Shown here piece by piece: positions 24,547-33,019 of a DNA stretch of 64,000 nucleotides. The stretch is from Saccharothrix sp. S26 (GTDB taxonomy: Bacteria; Actinomycetota; Actinomycetes; Mycobacteriales; Pseudonocardiaceae): the NCBI RefSeq assembly GCF_021390395.1, contig NZ_JAJUWT010000002.1, positions 1 to 64,000 on the forward strand. Direction: 5' to 3'. How positions within the stretch are numbered: the first letter of the stretch is position 1; the number at the start of each line of letters is the position of its first letter. The translations under genes and the position numbers were made by a program. A model generated the notes under the pieces. It did no database searches. It had not been told where the DNA came from and was given only the letters and a program-made list of their open reading frames with translations.

Positions 24547-24610
24547 TTGGCAGGATATCGACGAACAACGGCAAGCCTGCCAATTGTGGCGGATTCTTGT
24601 GCATCGCACA
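24547..24610. promoter_or_regulatory. Two inverted repeats in a divergent promoter region
   Basis: TTGGCAGG (24547-24554) pairs with CCTGCCAA (24576-24583), and TGTGC-ATC-GCACA occupies 24598-24610, ten bases before the small gene. Both lie between the GlxA-type regulator and the small membrane protein and are candidate binding sites for that regulator. Confidence 0.45.
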
Positions 24611-24619
24611 GTTGGTGCC

Positions 24620-24856
24620 ATGACATCGATCCTCTTCGCCCTCGCCGTCACCGCCCTGGTCGTCTACGGCCTGGAGCGCAACCACCGTCGTCAGCCCCGC
24701 CTCGGCTCCCGCATGGCCGGCAGCACCGACGTCGAAGACCGCGACGTGACCCGGTTGGCGGGCGACCTGCGCGCCGCGGCCGCCCATCGGCCCACGGCGC
24801 GCACCACCCACCGCCCCGCGGTCACCCCCGCCCGCTCGGTGAGCCCCGCCTGCTAG
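24620..24856 (+). CDS. Small single-pass membrane protein, unknown
   Basis: A 78-residue protein whose first 18 residues are a membrane helix (ILFALAVTALVVYGL), followed by a basic, probably cytoplasmic tail with an Arg/His/Pro-rich end. No family is recognised. The absence of a ribosome site close to the ATG at 24620 is a caution, but the divergent arrangement with a regulator and the typical membrane-then-basic layout support it. It converges on yaaA with 15 bases between stops. Confidence 0.55.
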   Translation: MTSILFALAVTALVVYGLERNHRRQPRLGSRMAGSTDVEDRDVTRLAGDLRAAAAHRPTARTTHRPAVTPARSVSPAC

Positions 24857-24871
24857 TCCGCCGCGGGTCGG

Positions 24872-25618
24872 CTAGACGACCAGGTCGGCGGTCTTCGGGC
24901 CGGTCGGCTCCACCCGCAGCCCGGCCCGCACCGCGACCCTGATCAACCCCTTGAGGTCGCCGGGCTCGGACCGCGACTGGACGAGCGCCCGCGCCAGCCG
25001 GCCCTTGTGCGCCTTGTTGAAGTGGCTGACCGCGTTGCGCCTGCCCTTCCCGTCCTCGGTGACGACGCGGACCACGGCCGCGCCCGGGATGCGCGCCAGC
25101 GAGGTGTACGGGCTGGACCGCAGGTCGACCACGAACTCGTCGGCGGCGGCCAGCACCGGCTCCAGCGCGGGACGCCACAACCCGCCCAACGGACCCACGG
25201 ACGGCAGCACGCTGCCGCCGGACAACCGGTAGGCCGGGATCGGGTCCCCACCGCCGACCACGCCGAACAACGCCGAGGCCACCGAGAGCCGGGCGAACGC
25301 CCGCGACCGCTCCGCCTTCGTCAACCCGTCGAGCCCGAGCGCGTCGTACAGCACCCCCGTGTACCGGGCCAGCGCCGGCAGCGTGGGCGAGCGCCGCAGC
25401 TCGGCGTTGCGCCCCACCTCGCCCGCCTGGCGCTCGGAGAGGCCGAGCGCGGCCAGGCTCGCGGGGACGTCGGCGGCGAGGTCGACCAGCGCGTCGACCA
25501 GCTTGCCGCGCACCGGCGTGAGCTCCGGGTGCGACAGCAGGTCGAGGTCGAGCGGCGCGCCGGAGCCGCCGAGGGCCTTGGTCTCCGACGGGGGGAGCAG
25601 TACCAACACGACGGGCAA
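24872..25618 (-). CDS. yaaA: YaaA-family peroxide-stress protein
   Basis: A 248-residue UPF0246/YaaA protein. In E. coli YaaA lowers intracellular free iron during peroxide stress and limits DNA damage, and structural work links the fold to DNA binding. The N-terminal LPPSETK signature is present, with SGGSVLPSVGPL and a C-terminal SHFNKAHKGRLARAL, all family features. Length matches the usual 240-260. It lies directly downstream of a VOC-family gene on the same strand, 43 bases apart, and may be co-transcribed with it. Confidence 0.9.
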   Translation of the reverse strand: MPVVLVLLPPSETKALGGSGAPLDLDLLSHPELTPVRGKLVDALVDLAADVPASLAALGLSERQAGEVGRNAELRRSPTLPALARYTGVLYDALGLDGLTKAERSRAFARLSVASALFGVVGGGDPIPAYRLSGGSVLPSVGPLGGLWRPALEPVLAAADEFVVDLRSSPYTSLARIPGAAVVRVVTEDGKGRRNAVSHFNKAHKGRLARALVQSRSEPGDLKGLIRVAVRAGLRVEPTGPKTADLVV

Positions 25619-25661
25619 GCCTAGGCGGCCGCGCGCGGACCGCTCCCGCCCGGCACGCCGG

Positions 25662-26012
25662 TCAGCCGCTCTGGCCGACGCAGAACTGGTTGCCGTCCGG
25701 GTCGGCCAGGACGGTCCAGGTCAGGCCCGGCACGGTGTGCTCGGCGATCTCGGTCGCGCCCAGCGCCACCAGCCGCGCCACCTCGGCCGCGCGGTCGGGC
25801 ACGTGACCGTCGAGGTGCACCCGGTTCTTGCCCGGCGTCGGGTCGTCGACGCGCTGCAACCCCAGCTGGGGCCCGCCCTCGGCGGTCGGCGCGAGGATCA
25901 GGAACTCGCCCCAGTCGTGCTGGACCGACGTGCCCAGCGCCTTGGTCCAGAAGTCCGCGAGCCGCTGCGGGTCCGCCGTGTCGATGGTGATCATGCCGAT
26001 GCTGAACGTCAT
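25662..26012 (-). CDS. VOC-superfamily (glyoxalase-like) protein
   Basis: A 116-residue single-domain vicinal-oxygen-chelate fold protein of the type often annotated as glyoxalase-like. MITIDTADPQRLADFWTKAL opens the domain, and HLDGHVPDR and VLADPDGNQFCV complete it. Histidines and the C-terminal DPDGN segment fit a metal or small-molecule site. Function may be detoxification or antibiotic binding, and sequence alone does not decide. ATG at 26012 gives the standard length. It is divergent from proS by 126 bases. Confidence 0.85.
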   Translation of the reverse strand: MTFSIGMITIDTADPQRLADFWTKALGTSVQHDWGEFLILAPTAEGGPQLGLQRVDDPTPGKNRVHLDGHVPDRAAEVARLVALGATEIAEHTVPGLTWTVLADPDGNQFCVGQSG

Positions 26013-26138
26013 GGCCCGGCACGCTAGACCCGACCACCGACAATTCCCCTCCCTCGCGCCGGGGTGGAACCCGTTGGAACTGATCAGGGCCCGTTCACTA
26101 CCCTTTCCCGGACACCCCGCCCCCGAGGAGCGCCCACC

Positions 26139-27884
26139 GTGATCACCAGGATGTCGTCGCTGTTCCTGCGCACGCTGCGCGAGGACCCGGCCGACGCCGA
26201 AGTACCCAGCCACAAGCTGCTGGTCCGCGCCGGCTACGTCCGCCGCGTCGCGCCGGGCGGTTACTCGTGGCTGCCGCTGGGGCTGCGGGTGCTGCGCAAC
26301 ATCGAGCAGGTCGTGCGCGAGGAGATGGACGCCTTCGGCGCGCAGGAGATCCAGTTCCCCGCGCTGCTGCCGAAGGAGCCCTACGAGGCGACGAACCGGT
26401 GGACCGAGTACGGGCCCAACCTCTTCCGCCTCAAGGACCGCAAGGGCGCGGACTACCTGCTCGGCCCCACGCACGAGGAGCTGTTCGCGCTCACCGTGAA
26501 GGGCGAGTACTCCTCCTACAAGGACTACCCGGTCACGCTCTACCAGATCCAGACCAAGTACCGGGACGAGGCGCGTCCCCGCGCGGGCATCCTGCGCGGC
26601 CGCGAGTTCCTGATGAAGGACTCCTACTCGTTCGACCTCGCCGACGAGGGCCTGGCCCGCTCCTACCAGCAGCACCGCGAGGCCTACATCCGCATCTTCG
26701 ACCGGCTCGGCCTGGAGTACGTGATCGTCTCGGCCACGTCGGGCGCGATGGGCGGCTCGGCGTCGGAGGAGTTCCTGGCGGTCGCGGCGACCGGCGAGGA
26801 CACCTTCGTGCGCAGCACGGAGTCGGACTACGCGGCCAACGTCGAGGCCGTCGTCACGCCCGCGCCCCCCGAGCGGGACCCGGCGGCGCAGCCCGAGGCG
26901 CAGGTGCACCACACGCCGAACACGCCCACCATCGAGACGCTGGTCGACTACCTCAACGCCAACACCGACCGCACCTTCACCGCCGCGGACACGCTGAAGA
27001 ACCTGCTGGTCAAGACCCGCGAGCCCGGTGGCGACGCCTGGACGCTGCTGGCCATCGGCGTGCCCGGCGACCGCGAGGTCGACCTCAAGCGCCTGGAGGC
27101 GGCGATCGAGCCCGCCGAGGTCGCGATGCTGGAGGAGGCGGACTTCGCCCGCAACCCCTTCCTGGTCAAGGGCTACATCGGCCCCGGCGCGCTGCAGGCC
27201 AACGGGGTCAGGTACCTGGTCGATCCGCGCGTGGTGCGCGGCACGGCGTGGGTGACCGGCGCGGACAAGGCCGACCACCACGTGGTGGACCTGGTCGTGG
27301 GCCGCGACTTCACCCCCGACGGCACGATCGACGTGGCCGAGGTCCGCGAGGGTGACGCGTCGCCGGACGGCAAGGGCGTGCTGGTCGCCGCGCGCGGCAT
27401 CGAGATCGGGCACATCTTCCAGCTCGGCCGCAAGTACGCCGACGCGTTCTCGCTGGACGCGCTGGGCCCGGACGGCAAGCCCATCCGGATCACCATGGGC
27501 TCCTACGGCATCGGCGTGTCCCGCCTGGTCGCCGCGATCGCCGAGCAGAGCCACGACGAGCGCGGCCTGGTCTGGCCCCGCAACGTCGCGCCCGCCGACG
27601 TGCACGTGGTCGTGGCGGGCAAGGACGAGACGCTGCTCGCGGGCGGCGAGAAGCTCGCGGGCGAGCTGTCCGCGGCGGGCCTGAAGGTGCTGCTGGACGA
27701 CCGCAAGGCCAGCCCCGGCGTGAAGTTCGCCGACGCCGAGCTGATCGGCGTGCCGACGATCCTGGTGGTGGGCCGCGGCCTGGCCAACGGCCTGGTCGAG
27801 GTCAAGGACCGCCGCACGGGCGAGCGCGAAGAGGTGCCGGTCGACGGCGCGGTCGCGCACCTGCTGGCCGTCGTCAAGGGCTGA
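26139..27884 (+). CDS. proS: Prolyl-tRNA synthetase (bacterial type)
   Basis: Charges tRNA-Pro with proline in the cytoplasm. The 581-residue length is that of bacterial-type ProRS with a YbaK-like editing insertion, here residues about 230-385 between motifs 2 and 3. Class II motif 2 is in [19 protein letters not shown], motif 3 in [10 protein letters not shown], and the anticodon-binding domain is C-terminal. I chose GTG at 26139 because GAGGAG lies 8 nt before it. A terminator hairpin follows 10 bases after the stop. Confidence 0.96.
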   Translation: MITRMSSLFLRTLREDPADAEVPSHKLLVRAGYVRRVAPGGYSWLPLGLRVLRNIEQVVREEMDAFGAQEIQFPALLPKEPYEATNRWTEYGPNLFRLKDRKGADYLLGPTHEELFALTVKGEYSSYKDYPVTLYQIQTKYRDEARPRAGILRGREFLMKDSYSFDLADEGLARSYQQHREAYIRIFDRLGLEYVIVSATSGAMGGSASEEFLAVAATGEDTFVRSTESDYAANVEAVVTPAPPERDPAAQPEAQVHHTPNTPTIETLVDYLNANTDRTFTAADTLKNLLVKTREPGGDAWTLLAIGVPGDREVDLKRLEAAIEPAEVAMLEEADFARNPFLVKGYIGPGALQANGVRYLVDPRVVRGTAWVTGADKADHHVVDLVVGRDFTPDGTIDVAEVREGDASPDGKGVLVAARGIEIGHIFQLGRKYADAFSLDALGPDGKPIRITMGSYGIGVSRLVAAIAEQSHDERGLVWPRNVAPADVHVVVAGKDETLLAGGEKLAGELSAAGLKVLLDDRKASPGVKFADAELIGVPTILVVGRGLANGLVEVKDRRTGEREEVPVDGAVAHLLAVVKG

Positions 27885-27894
27885 GGACCACCCG

Positions 27895-27922
27895 CCCGGG
27901 CAGGCGATTACGCCTGTCCGGG
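27895..27922. terminator. Terminator between proS and the HAD gene
   Basis: Twelve-bp arms (27895-27906 and 27911-27922) with one G-T pair and loop ATTA. It sits between convergent stops, 10 bases after proS and one base from the HAD-phosphatase stop, so it may act on both strands. Confidence 0.8.
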
Positions 27923-27923
27923 C

Positions 27924-28610
27924 TCAGCCCCGCGGCACCACGGCCGCCAGCAGCCTCGCCGTGTCGGACAGGTCGTCCAGCACCACGTGCGCGCCCGAGT
28001 CCCGCAGCTCGGCGGCGCTGCTGCGGCCCGTCGCCACGCCGATGGCCACGGCGCCGTGGCGCAGCGCGGCGTCCACGTCGTGCGGCGTGTCGCCGATGAC
28101 GACCGGCCGGAACTCGCGGTCGTGCTTGGCCGTGGCCAGCCGCACCGCCTCCAGCACCAGCTCGGGCCGGTGCTCGGACACCGAGCCGTAGCCGCCGATC
28201 TCGAAGTCCAGGTGCTCGTCCAGGCCGAACGCGGCCAGCTTGAACCGGGCGATCTCCACCAGGTTCCCGGTGACCAGCGACTGCACCACGTCGGGCCGCC
28301 GTGCCAACGCCGTCAACGCCGCCGCCGCGCCCGGGAGCGCGTGCCCCCGTGCCGGCAGCAGTTCCCGTTCCCGCGTGGCCACGTCGATCAGCGCCGCGTG
28401 CAGGCGCGACACCAGCTCCTCGGTGGGCTCCAGGTCGTGCGCGGTCAGCAGTTCGCGGGTGATGGCGCGCTCGGTGCGGCCGGGGAAGCTCGGCACGTGC
28501 ACGAGGTCCAGGCCCGCGGTGGCGCGCAACGCGGTGCGGTACCAGTCGTGCCCGAGGCCCCGCGCGTCGATCAACGTCAGGTCGATGTCCCACAGCACCA
28601 ACGTGTTCAC
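27924..28610 (-). CDS. HAD-superfamily phosphatase (phosphoglycolate phosphatase-like)
   Basis: A 228-residue HAD hydrolase. Motif I is DIDLT (8-12), an isoleucine-containing DxDxT. A helical cap follows, motif II is in SLVTGN, the motif III lysine is in RFKLAAFGL, and motif IV is GDTPHDVDAA. This layout fits subfamily I phosphatases such as phosphoglycolate phosphatase or beta-phosphoglucomutase-like enzymes, with substrate unknown. Its GTG overlaps the stop of the upstream membrane protein by 4 bases, so it is the last cistron of a three-gene operon. Confidence 0.88.
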   Translation of the reverse strand: MNTLVLWDIDLTLIDARGLGHDWYRTALRATAGLDLVHVPSFPGRTERAITRELLTAHDLEPTEELVSRLHAALIDVATRERELLPARGHALPGAAAALTALARRPDVVQSLVTGNLVEIARFKLAAFGLDEHLDFEIGGYGSVSEHRPELVLEAVRLATAKHDREFRPVVIGDTPHDVDAALRHGAVAIGVATGRSSAAELRDSGAHVVLDDLSDTARLLAAVVPRG

Positions 28611-29299
28611 GACAGCCGCACGCTCCCCAGGATGCGCTTCACGTCGTCCTCGGACGGCCCCTCGGCCACGTGCGGCCCGCCCTCCGCGACGTTGAGCACG
28701 AACACCGACACCTTCGGTCCGTTGCGCAGCGCGACCGCGCTGACCGTGGCCTTGGGCGCGTAGCAGGCGTTGGCGGACTTGGGCGTCACCTCGACGCTGA
28801 GCCGGACCCCCTCGTCGTCGGAGGACTCGACCCGCGGCTCCCCGATCGCGGGTGGCGCGCCGGCGACGGTGTACCCGCCGGCCACGATCCGGTCGACCAG
28901 CTCGGTGGCGACCTGCTCGGGGTCGTCGTCCACGACCGAGCCCGCCATCGCCTGCGCCTGGATCATGCTGCGGCCCTGGCACTGGAACGGCCGCGACACG
29001 TACGACGTGGTCAGCCTGATCCGCCCGGACGCGCCGCCGCCGCTGGACTCCCAGGTCGGCGGCAGCTCGTAGGCCAGGCCGGACTGCGAGTCGTCCACCG
29101 GCCGCCAGTCCGGTTCGGCCGAGGTCGAGGTCGAGGTCGTCGTGGGCGCGGCCCGGTCGTCGCCGGAGTTGAGCAGCACCGCGGTCGTCACACCGCCACC
29201 GACGAGCACGACGACCGCGGCCAACGCGATCCACAGGGGTGCCCGGCTGGGCCGCTTCGGCGGTTGCTGCTGGTAGACGCCCAGCCCGGTGTAGCTCAC
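28607..29299 (-). CDS. Membrane-anchored extracytoplasmic protein, paralogue A
   Basis: A 230-residue protein with a short cytoplasmic N-terminus (GVYQQQPPKRPSR), one membrane helix (PLWIALAAVVVLVGGGVTTAVLL, about 21-43), a Ser/Thr linker, and an outer domain with cysteines in FQCQG and NACYAP. No family name is recognised. It resembles the upstream gene in layout and in the GGGVT helix end, the yEl/yDvPkgW-type domain start and the C-terminal D-x-V-K helix, suggesting tandem duplication. Start and stop codons overlap its neighbours by 4 bases on both sides. Confidence 0.7.
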   Translation of the reverse strand: MSYTGLGVYQQQPPKRPSRAPLWIALAAVVVLVGGGVTTAVLLNSGDDRAAPTTTSTSTSAEPDWRPVDDSQSGLAYELPPTWESSGGGASGRIRLTTSYVSRPFQCQGRSMIQAQAMAGSVVDDDPEQVATELVDRIVAGGYTVAGAPPAIGEPRVESSDDEGVRLSVEVTPKSANACYAPKATVSAVALRNGPKVSVFVLNVAEGGPHVAEGPSEDDVKRILGSVRLS

Positions 29300-30204
29300 C
29301 GGCTCAACGGCTTGACGGAGTCGACCATGGCCTGCAGGTCGGCCTCCGTCGGCGGCTTCGGCTCGGCCGGCCCGCCTTCGAGGTCGCCGTTGGCCATGAA
29401 CACGTGGAAGCCCTTGTCGCCCTTGAGGACCAGCACCTTCACCATCCCCTTGGTGGCCAGGCACGCGTCGCCGGAGGTGGTGGCGACGGCGTCGACCTGC
29501 ACGCCCTCGATGTCGCCCGCCACCGTGACCGGCTTCGGCTCGCCGAGCTTGACCTCGGACTTGGGCGCGGACTTGTAGTACTGGGTGGCGAGCTTCTGGG
29601 CGAAGTCCTTGGCCACCGCGGTCAGGTCGGTCTGCGGCACCACGACACCGCCCGCGCCGCCGCGGGTGAAGTCCCGGCTCTCGCAGTCGTAGGCGCCGGT
29701 GACGGTCAGCCCGGTCAGCTTCACGTCGTCGATGCCCTCGACCGGCGCGGTGCCGGCCACGGGCGACCAGCCCTTGGGCACGTCGTAGCTGTAGGACAGG
29801 GCCGGGACGGGCAGGCAGTTCCAGCCCGGCTTGGCGGCCTCGCAGGTGGGCGCCGGCGCGCTGGACGTCGTCGACTTCGTCGTGGTGGACGGCTTGGTCG
29901 TGGTGGTCGTCGTGCCGCTGGTGCTCTGGCCGACCGGGGTCGAGCCGTCCGGCCGGGTCAGCACGTACGCGGTCACGCCGCCGCCGACCAGCACGACGAC
30001 GACCGCGCCGATCGCCAGCCACAGCTTGGCCTTGCCCTTCTTGGGCGGCGGCTCGTCACCGCCGGAGAACACGCCGAGACCGCCGTAGGAGCCGCCGTAG
30101 TTCTGCGGGTAGACCTGCTGCGGGTAGCCCTGGTCCTGCCGGCCCCAGTCGCCCTGGTTGGGCTGGCCGCCCCAGCCGGACTGCCCGTCACCTGGGTAAG
30201 TCAC
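29296..30204 (-). CDS. Membrane-anchored extracytoplasmic protein, paralogue B
   Basis: A 302-residue relative of the next gene. A Gln/Gly/Tyr-rich cytoplasmic N-terminus (residues 1-50, YPQQVYPQNYGG-like) precedes one membrane helix (about 61-84), a Thr-rich linker, and an outer domain with four cysteines (PTCEA, WNCLP, YDCES, DACLA). The domain has PVPALSYSYDVPKGWSPV and ends with LQAMVDSVKPL. Function is unknown, and the shape resembles DUF-type actinobacterial envelope proteins that follow proline-rich tails. GTG at 30204 opens an operon that ends with a HAD phosphatase. Confidence 0.7.
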   Translation of the reverse strand: MTYPGDGQSGWGGQPNQGDWGRQDQGYPQQVYPQNYGGSYGGLGVFSGGDEPPPKKGKAKLWLAIGAVVVVLVGGGVTAYVLTRPDGSTPVGQSTSGTTTTTTKPSTTTKSTTSSAPAPTCEAAKPGWNCLPVPALSYSYDVPKGWSPVAGTAPVEGIDDVKLTGLTVTGAYDCESRDFTRGGAGGVVVPQTDLTAVAKDFAQKLATQYYKSAPKSEVKLGEPKPVTVAGDIEGVQVDAVATTSGDACLATKGMVKVLVLKGDKGFHVFMANGDLEGGPAEPKPPTEADLQAMVDSVKPLSR

Positions 30205-30264
30205 GGCCCGAACCGTACCTGGTGCGGGTGACGGGCCGGAGCGCTCCGATTAATTCAGCACGCG

Positions 30265-30294
30265 TTGACTTCGTCACCCGATCGGACGTAGCCT
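30265..30294 (+). promoter_or_regulatory. Candidate promoter for the 30.3-kb membrane protein
   Basis: TTGACT (30265-30270) and TAGCCT (30289-30294) are 18 bases apart. The next 30 bases are AT-rich (CAAATTCAACAAATGATGAAC), unusual here, and GAGGAGGG follows 10 nt before the ATG. Confidence 0.5.
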
Positions 30295-30331
30295 CAAATT
30301 CAACAAATGATGAACTACTGAGGAGGGCACC

Positions 30332-31363
30332 ATGGCCGCACTGCACGACCGGCCGCCGGCGGTCATCGCGGTGGCCACCGCCGTCGTGGGCGCGGTGATC
30401 GCGCTCGTGCTGGGGCTGGTGACGTTCGGCGTCCAGGCGACGGTCCACCCGGACGGCGTGCCGCTCGCGGTCGCCGTCCCCGCCGACGCGCCGCCCCAGC
30501 TGCGCGGGGTCGCCGACAAGCTCGCCGGCGGTGGCGCGACGGAGGTCGCGTGGCGGGTGGCGACGCCCGACCAGGCACGGGATCTGCTGTCCCGCCAAGA
30601 GGTCTACGGGGTGCTCGAACTCGCGCCCTCCGGCGCGACGGTGCTGCTCTCCGGCGCGGTGAACCCGTCCGGCACGCAGGTCGCCCAGCAGATGCTGACC
30701 GGCGTCGCGCAAGGTGCGGGAACGCAGGCGAAGGTCGTCACGCTCGACCCGTCCTCGGCCGCCGGCCGCACGGCTCCGCTCGCCGCGTCCGCGTTGCTGT
30801 GGATCGCGGGCCTGGTCGCCGGTGCGGCGTTGACGGTCCTCGCGCGCGGGGCGACGGGCACCGGCCGGGTGGCGGGAGCGCTCACCACGACCGTGCTCGG
30901 CGTCGCCGTGGTGGCGGGCTTCTTCGCCCTCTGGGACTCGTCCCTGCCGCTCGACGCCGCCGTGCTCGGCTACCTCGCCCTGGTCGCGGCCGCGTTCGCG
31001 CTGGTCCAAGGCGCGTTGCTGAGGCTGCTCGGCCTGCGCGCGATGGCGCTGCTCGGGCCGCTGTACCTGATCGCGCCCGCCGTCGCGGGCCAGGTGCCCG
31101 AGCTGCTCGACCCCGTCTACCGGGCGCTGCTGTGGTCCTGGACGCCGTTCCGGTTCTCCACCGAGGGCCTGCGCGCCCTGCTGCACGGCGGGTCGCTCCA
31201 GCCGGCCCAGCTGTGGGTGTTCGTCGGCCTCGCCGCCGCGGGCCTGGTGGTGCTCCTGCTACCCGGGAAGGAAGGACAGCCGGACCTTGCGGACGGGGTT
31301 GTCGACGTTGGTGTCGACCAGGCACACCGACTGCCAGGTGCCCAGCGCCAGCACACCGCCTAG
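30332..31363 (+). CDS. YhgE/Pip- or ABC-2-like membrane protein with read-through tail
   Basis: A 343-residue membrane protein. A first helix (10-34) is followed by an outer domain of ~110 residues and then five or six helices (about 150-310), the layout of YhgE/Pip and ABC-2-type permeases. The final helix VFVGLAAAGLVVLLLPG would normally end the protein. About 34 hydrophilic residues beyond it are antisense to yjbQ and look like translation past a lost stop. GAGGAGGG is ideally placed before the ATG at 30332. No ATPase or TetR partner is adjacent. Confidence 0.72.
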   Translation: MAALHDRPPAVIAVATAVVGAVIALVLGLVTFGVQATVHPDGVPLAVAVPADAPPQLRGVADKLAGGGATEVAWRVATPDQARDLLSRQEVYGVLELAPSGATVLLSGAVNPSGTQVAQQMLTGVAQGAGTQAKVVTLDPSSAAGRTAPLAASALLWIAGLVAGAALTVLARGATGTGRVAGALTTTVLGVAVVAGFFALWDSSLPLDAAVLGYLALVAAAFALVQGALLRLLGLRAMALLGPLYLIAPAVAGQVPELLDPVYRALLWSWTPFRFSTEGLRALLHGGSLQPAQLWVFVGLAAAGLVVLLLPGKEGQPDLADGVVDVGVDQAHRLPGAQRQHTA

Positions 31364-31666
31364 CACCGGGATCGTCGCGTAGGGCGGCACGAGCGCGGGC
31401 AGCACGTGGTCACGGCCGTGACCGGGCGTCCCGTGCCGGTGCCGCCACCGCCCGTCGGCGGGCAGCAGGTCGCGCAACGCGGCCAGCAGGTCGTCGTCGC
31501 TGCCCGCACCGGTCTCCAGCACCGCCAGGCCCGCGGTCGCGTGCGGCACCCAGACGTGCAGCAGCCCGTCGCCCTCGACGTCGGCCAGGAAGTCCTCGCA
31601 GGCGCGGGTGAGGTCGTGCACGACCTCCGTCGAGCCGGTGCGGATCTCGATCTCTTCGCTGCGCAT
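31259..31666 (-). CDS. YjbQ-family protein (UPF0047)
   Basis: A 135-residue UPF0047/YjbQ protein. The family signature VPHATAGLAV (about 45-54) and the second histidine cluster GHGRDHVLPALV are present, and the length is typical. YjbQ of E. coli shows weak thiamin-phosphate synthase activity, so the cellular role is uncertain. Its 3' end is overlapped by 105 bases of the opposing membrane-protein gene, the longest convergent overlap in the window. The start is ATG at 31666 with GGAG-like sequence upstream. Confidence 0.85.
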   Translation of the reverse strand: MRSEEIEIRTGSTEVVHDLTRACEDFLADVEGDGLLHVWVPHATAGLAVLETGAGSDDDLLAALRDLLPADGRWRHRHGTPGHGRDHVLPALVPPYATIPVLGGVLALGTWQSVCLVDTNVDNPVRKVRLSFLPG

Positions 31667-31715
31667 GCCTGGAGAGCTTAAAACGCGGTGCGCACCCACC
31701 GCCTGATCGGGCACG

Positions 31716-32501
31716 ATGCCGGTCGTGATCCACACCGCGATCGTCACCGGGGCCAACCAGGGCATCGGCGCCGCGACCGCCAAGGCCCTCGCGGCCCAGG
31801 GCGTCAACGTCCTCATCACGTTCCTGCGCTTCGCACCCGCGCCGGACCCGAGCCTGCCGCGCGAGTACTTCACCGCCCGCGAGTCCGACGCCGACGACGT
31901 GGTCGCCGCCATCACCGAAGCGGGCGGCCGGGCGCACGCGCTGGAGGTCGACCTCACCGACCCGCTCGCACCGGCCGCGTTGTTCGACACCGCGGAACGG
32001 GTCTTCGGGCCGGTCGACATCCTGGTCAACAACGCCTCCAGCTGGGTGCAGGACACGTTCCTGGCCGTGGAGACCGACCAGTTCGGCCGCGTGCTGCAAG
32101 CCGTGACGCCCCAGACGTTCGACGCGCAGTTCGCCGTCGACGCCCGCGCCGGCGCGCTGCTGATCGCCGAGTTCGCCCGCCGCCACATCGCCCGCGGCGG
32201 CAACTGGGGCCGCATCGTGGGCCTGACCTCCGGCGGCCCGCTCGGGTTCCCCAGCGAGGTGTCCTACGGCGCGGCCAAGGCGGCGCTGGACAACTACGCC
32301 ATGTCCGCGGCCACCGAGCTCTGGCCGCACGGCGTCACGTCCAACGTCGTCAAGCCGGGCGTCACCGACACCGGCTGGGTCAACGACGCCGTCCGCGCCC
32401 AGCACGACGTCTCCCAACCCGAGGACGTCGCCAAGGTGATCGCGTTCCTGTGCTCCGACGCCGCCGCCAAGGTGACGAAGAACGTCATCACCCTGCACTA
32501 A
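31716..32501 (+). CDS. Short-chain dehydrogenase/reductase
   Basis: A 261-residue classical SDR. The cofactor loop is TGANQGIG (11-18), NNAS is near residue 108, and the catalytic tetrad is complete with a Ser in GLTSGG, Tyr and Lys in SYGAAKAALD, and the upstream Asn. Oxidises or reduces an alcohol/ketone with NAD(P)H, with the substrate not predictable. ATG at 31716 is annotated, and GTG three codons on (VIHTAIVTGA) is an alternative. It is followed by a DUF4442 gene with a 31-base gap containing its own promoter-like box. Confidence 0.9.
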   Translation: MPVVIHTAIVTGANQGIGAATAKALAAQGVNVLITFLRFAPAPDPSLPREYFTARESDADDVVAAITEAGGRAHALEVDLTDPLAPAALFDTAERVFGPVDILVNNASSWVQDTFLAVETDQFGRVLQAVTPQTFDAQFAVDARAGALLIAEFARRHIARGGNWGRIVGLTSGGPLGFPSEVSYGAAKAALDNYAMSAATELWPHGVTSNVVKPGVTDTGWVNDAVRAQHDVSQPEDVAKVIAFLCSDAAAKVTKNVITLH

Positions 32502-32506
32502 CGCAA

Positions 32507-32525
32507 CATTACCCGCTGGTAACAT
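32507..32525 (+). promoter_or_regulatory. TTACC-CGCT-GGTAA palindrome over a -10 box
   Basis: Arms TTACC and GGTAA flank CGCT just before the DUF4442 gene. TAACAT (32520-32525), 7 nt before the GTG start at 32533, overlaps the palindrome's right arm. This looks like an operator over a leaderless promoter. It is too short to be certain. Confidence 0.4.
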
Positions 32526-32532
32526 AGCCGCC

Positions 32533-33012
32533 GTGAAGGCATCCCGTCTGCGCCGCGGCATGAACCTGTGGCCACCGTTCCTGTTCGCCGGCATCCGCGT
32601 GGTCGAGCTGTCCGACGACTACCGCCACGCCAGGGTCCGGATGCGGATGCACTGGTGGAACCGCAACTACGTGGGCACCCACTTCGGCGGCTCGCTGTTC
32701 GCGATGACCGACCCGTTCTGGATGCTGCTGGTGCTGCACCACCTCGGCCGCGAGCACCTCGTGTGGGACCGGGCGGGCGAGATCGAGTTCGTCAAGCCCG
32801 GCCGCGGCACCGTCCACGCCGAGTTCCACCTGACCGACGAGCACCTCGACGAGCTGCGCTCCCAGGCCGCGACCAGCACCAAGGCCCTGCTCTGGTTCTC
32901 CACCGACGTCGTGGACTCCAGCGGCGACGTCGTCGCCCGCACCCGCAAGCAGGTCTACGCCCGCCGCAAGAACCGCAAATCGGTGGACGACGGGGTGGCC
33001 GAGACCGTGTGA
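32533..33012 (+). CDS. DUF4442 hotdog-fold protein
   Basis: A 159-residue protein of the DUF4442 group, hotdog-fold relatives of acyl-CoA thioesterases. NLWPPFLFAGIRV opens the domain, MHWWNRNYVGTHFGGSLFAM carries the central helix, and FVKPGRGTVHAEF is the next strand. The usual catalytic Asp/Glu at the hot-dog helix is not obvious, so it may bind acyl groups or hydrolyse them. It is followed after 7 bases by an aminotransferase-fold gene and may be co-transcribed with it. Confidence 0.82.
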   Translation: MKASRLRRGMNLWPPFLFAGIRVVELSDDYRHARVRMRMHWWNRNYVGTHFGGSLFAMTDPFWMLLVLHHLGREHLVWDRAGEIEFVKPGRGTVHAEFHLTDEHLDELRSQAATSTKALLWFSTDVVDSSGDVVARTRKQVYARRKNRKSVDDGVAETV

Positions 33013-33019
33013 TGATCCC

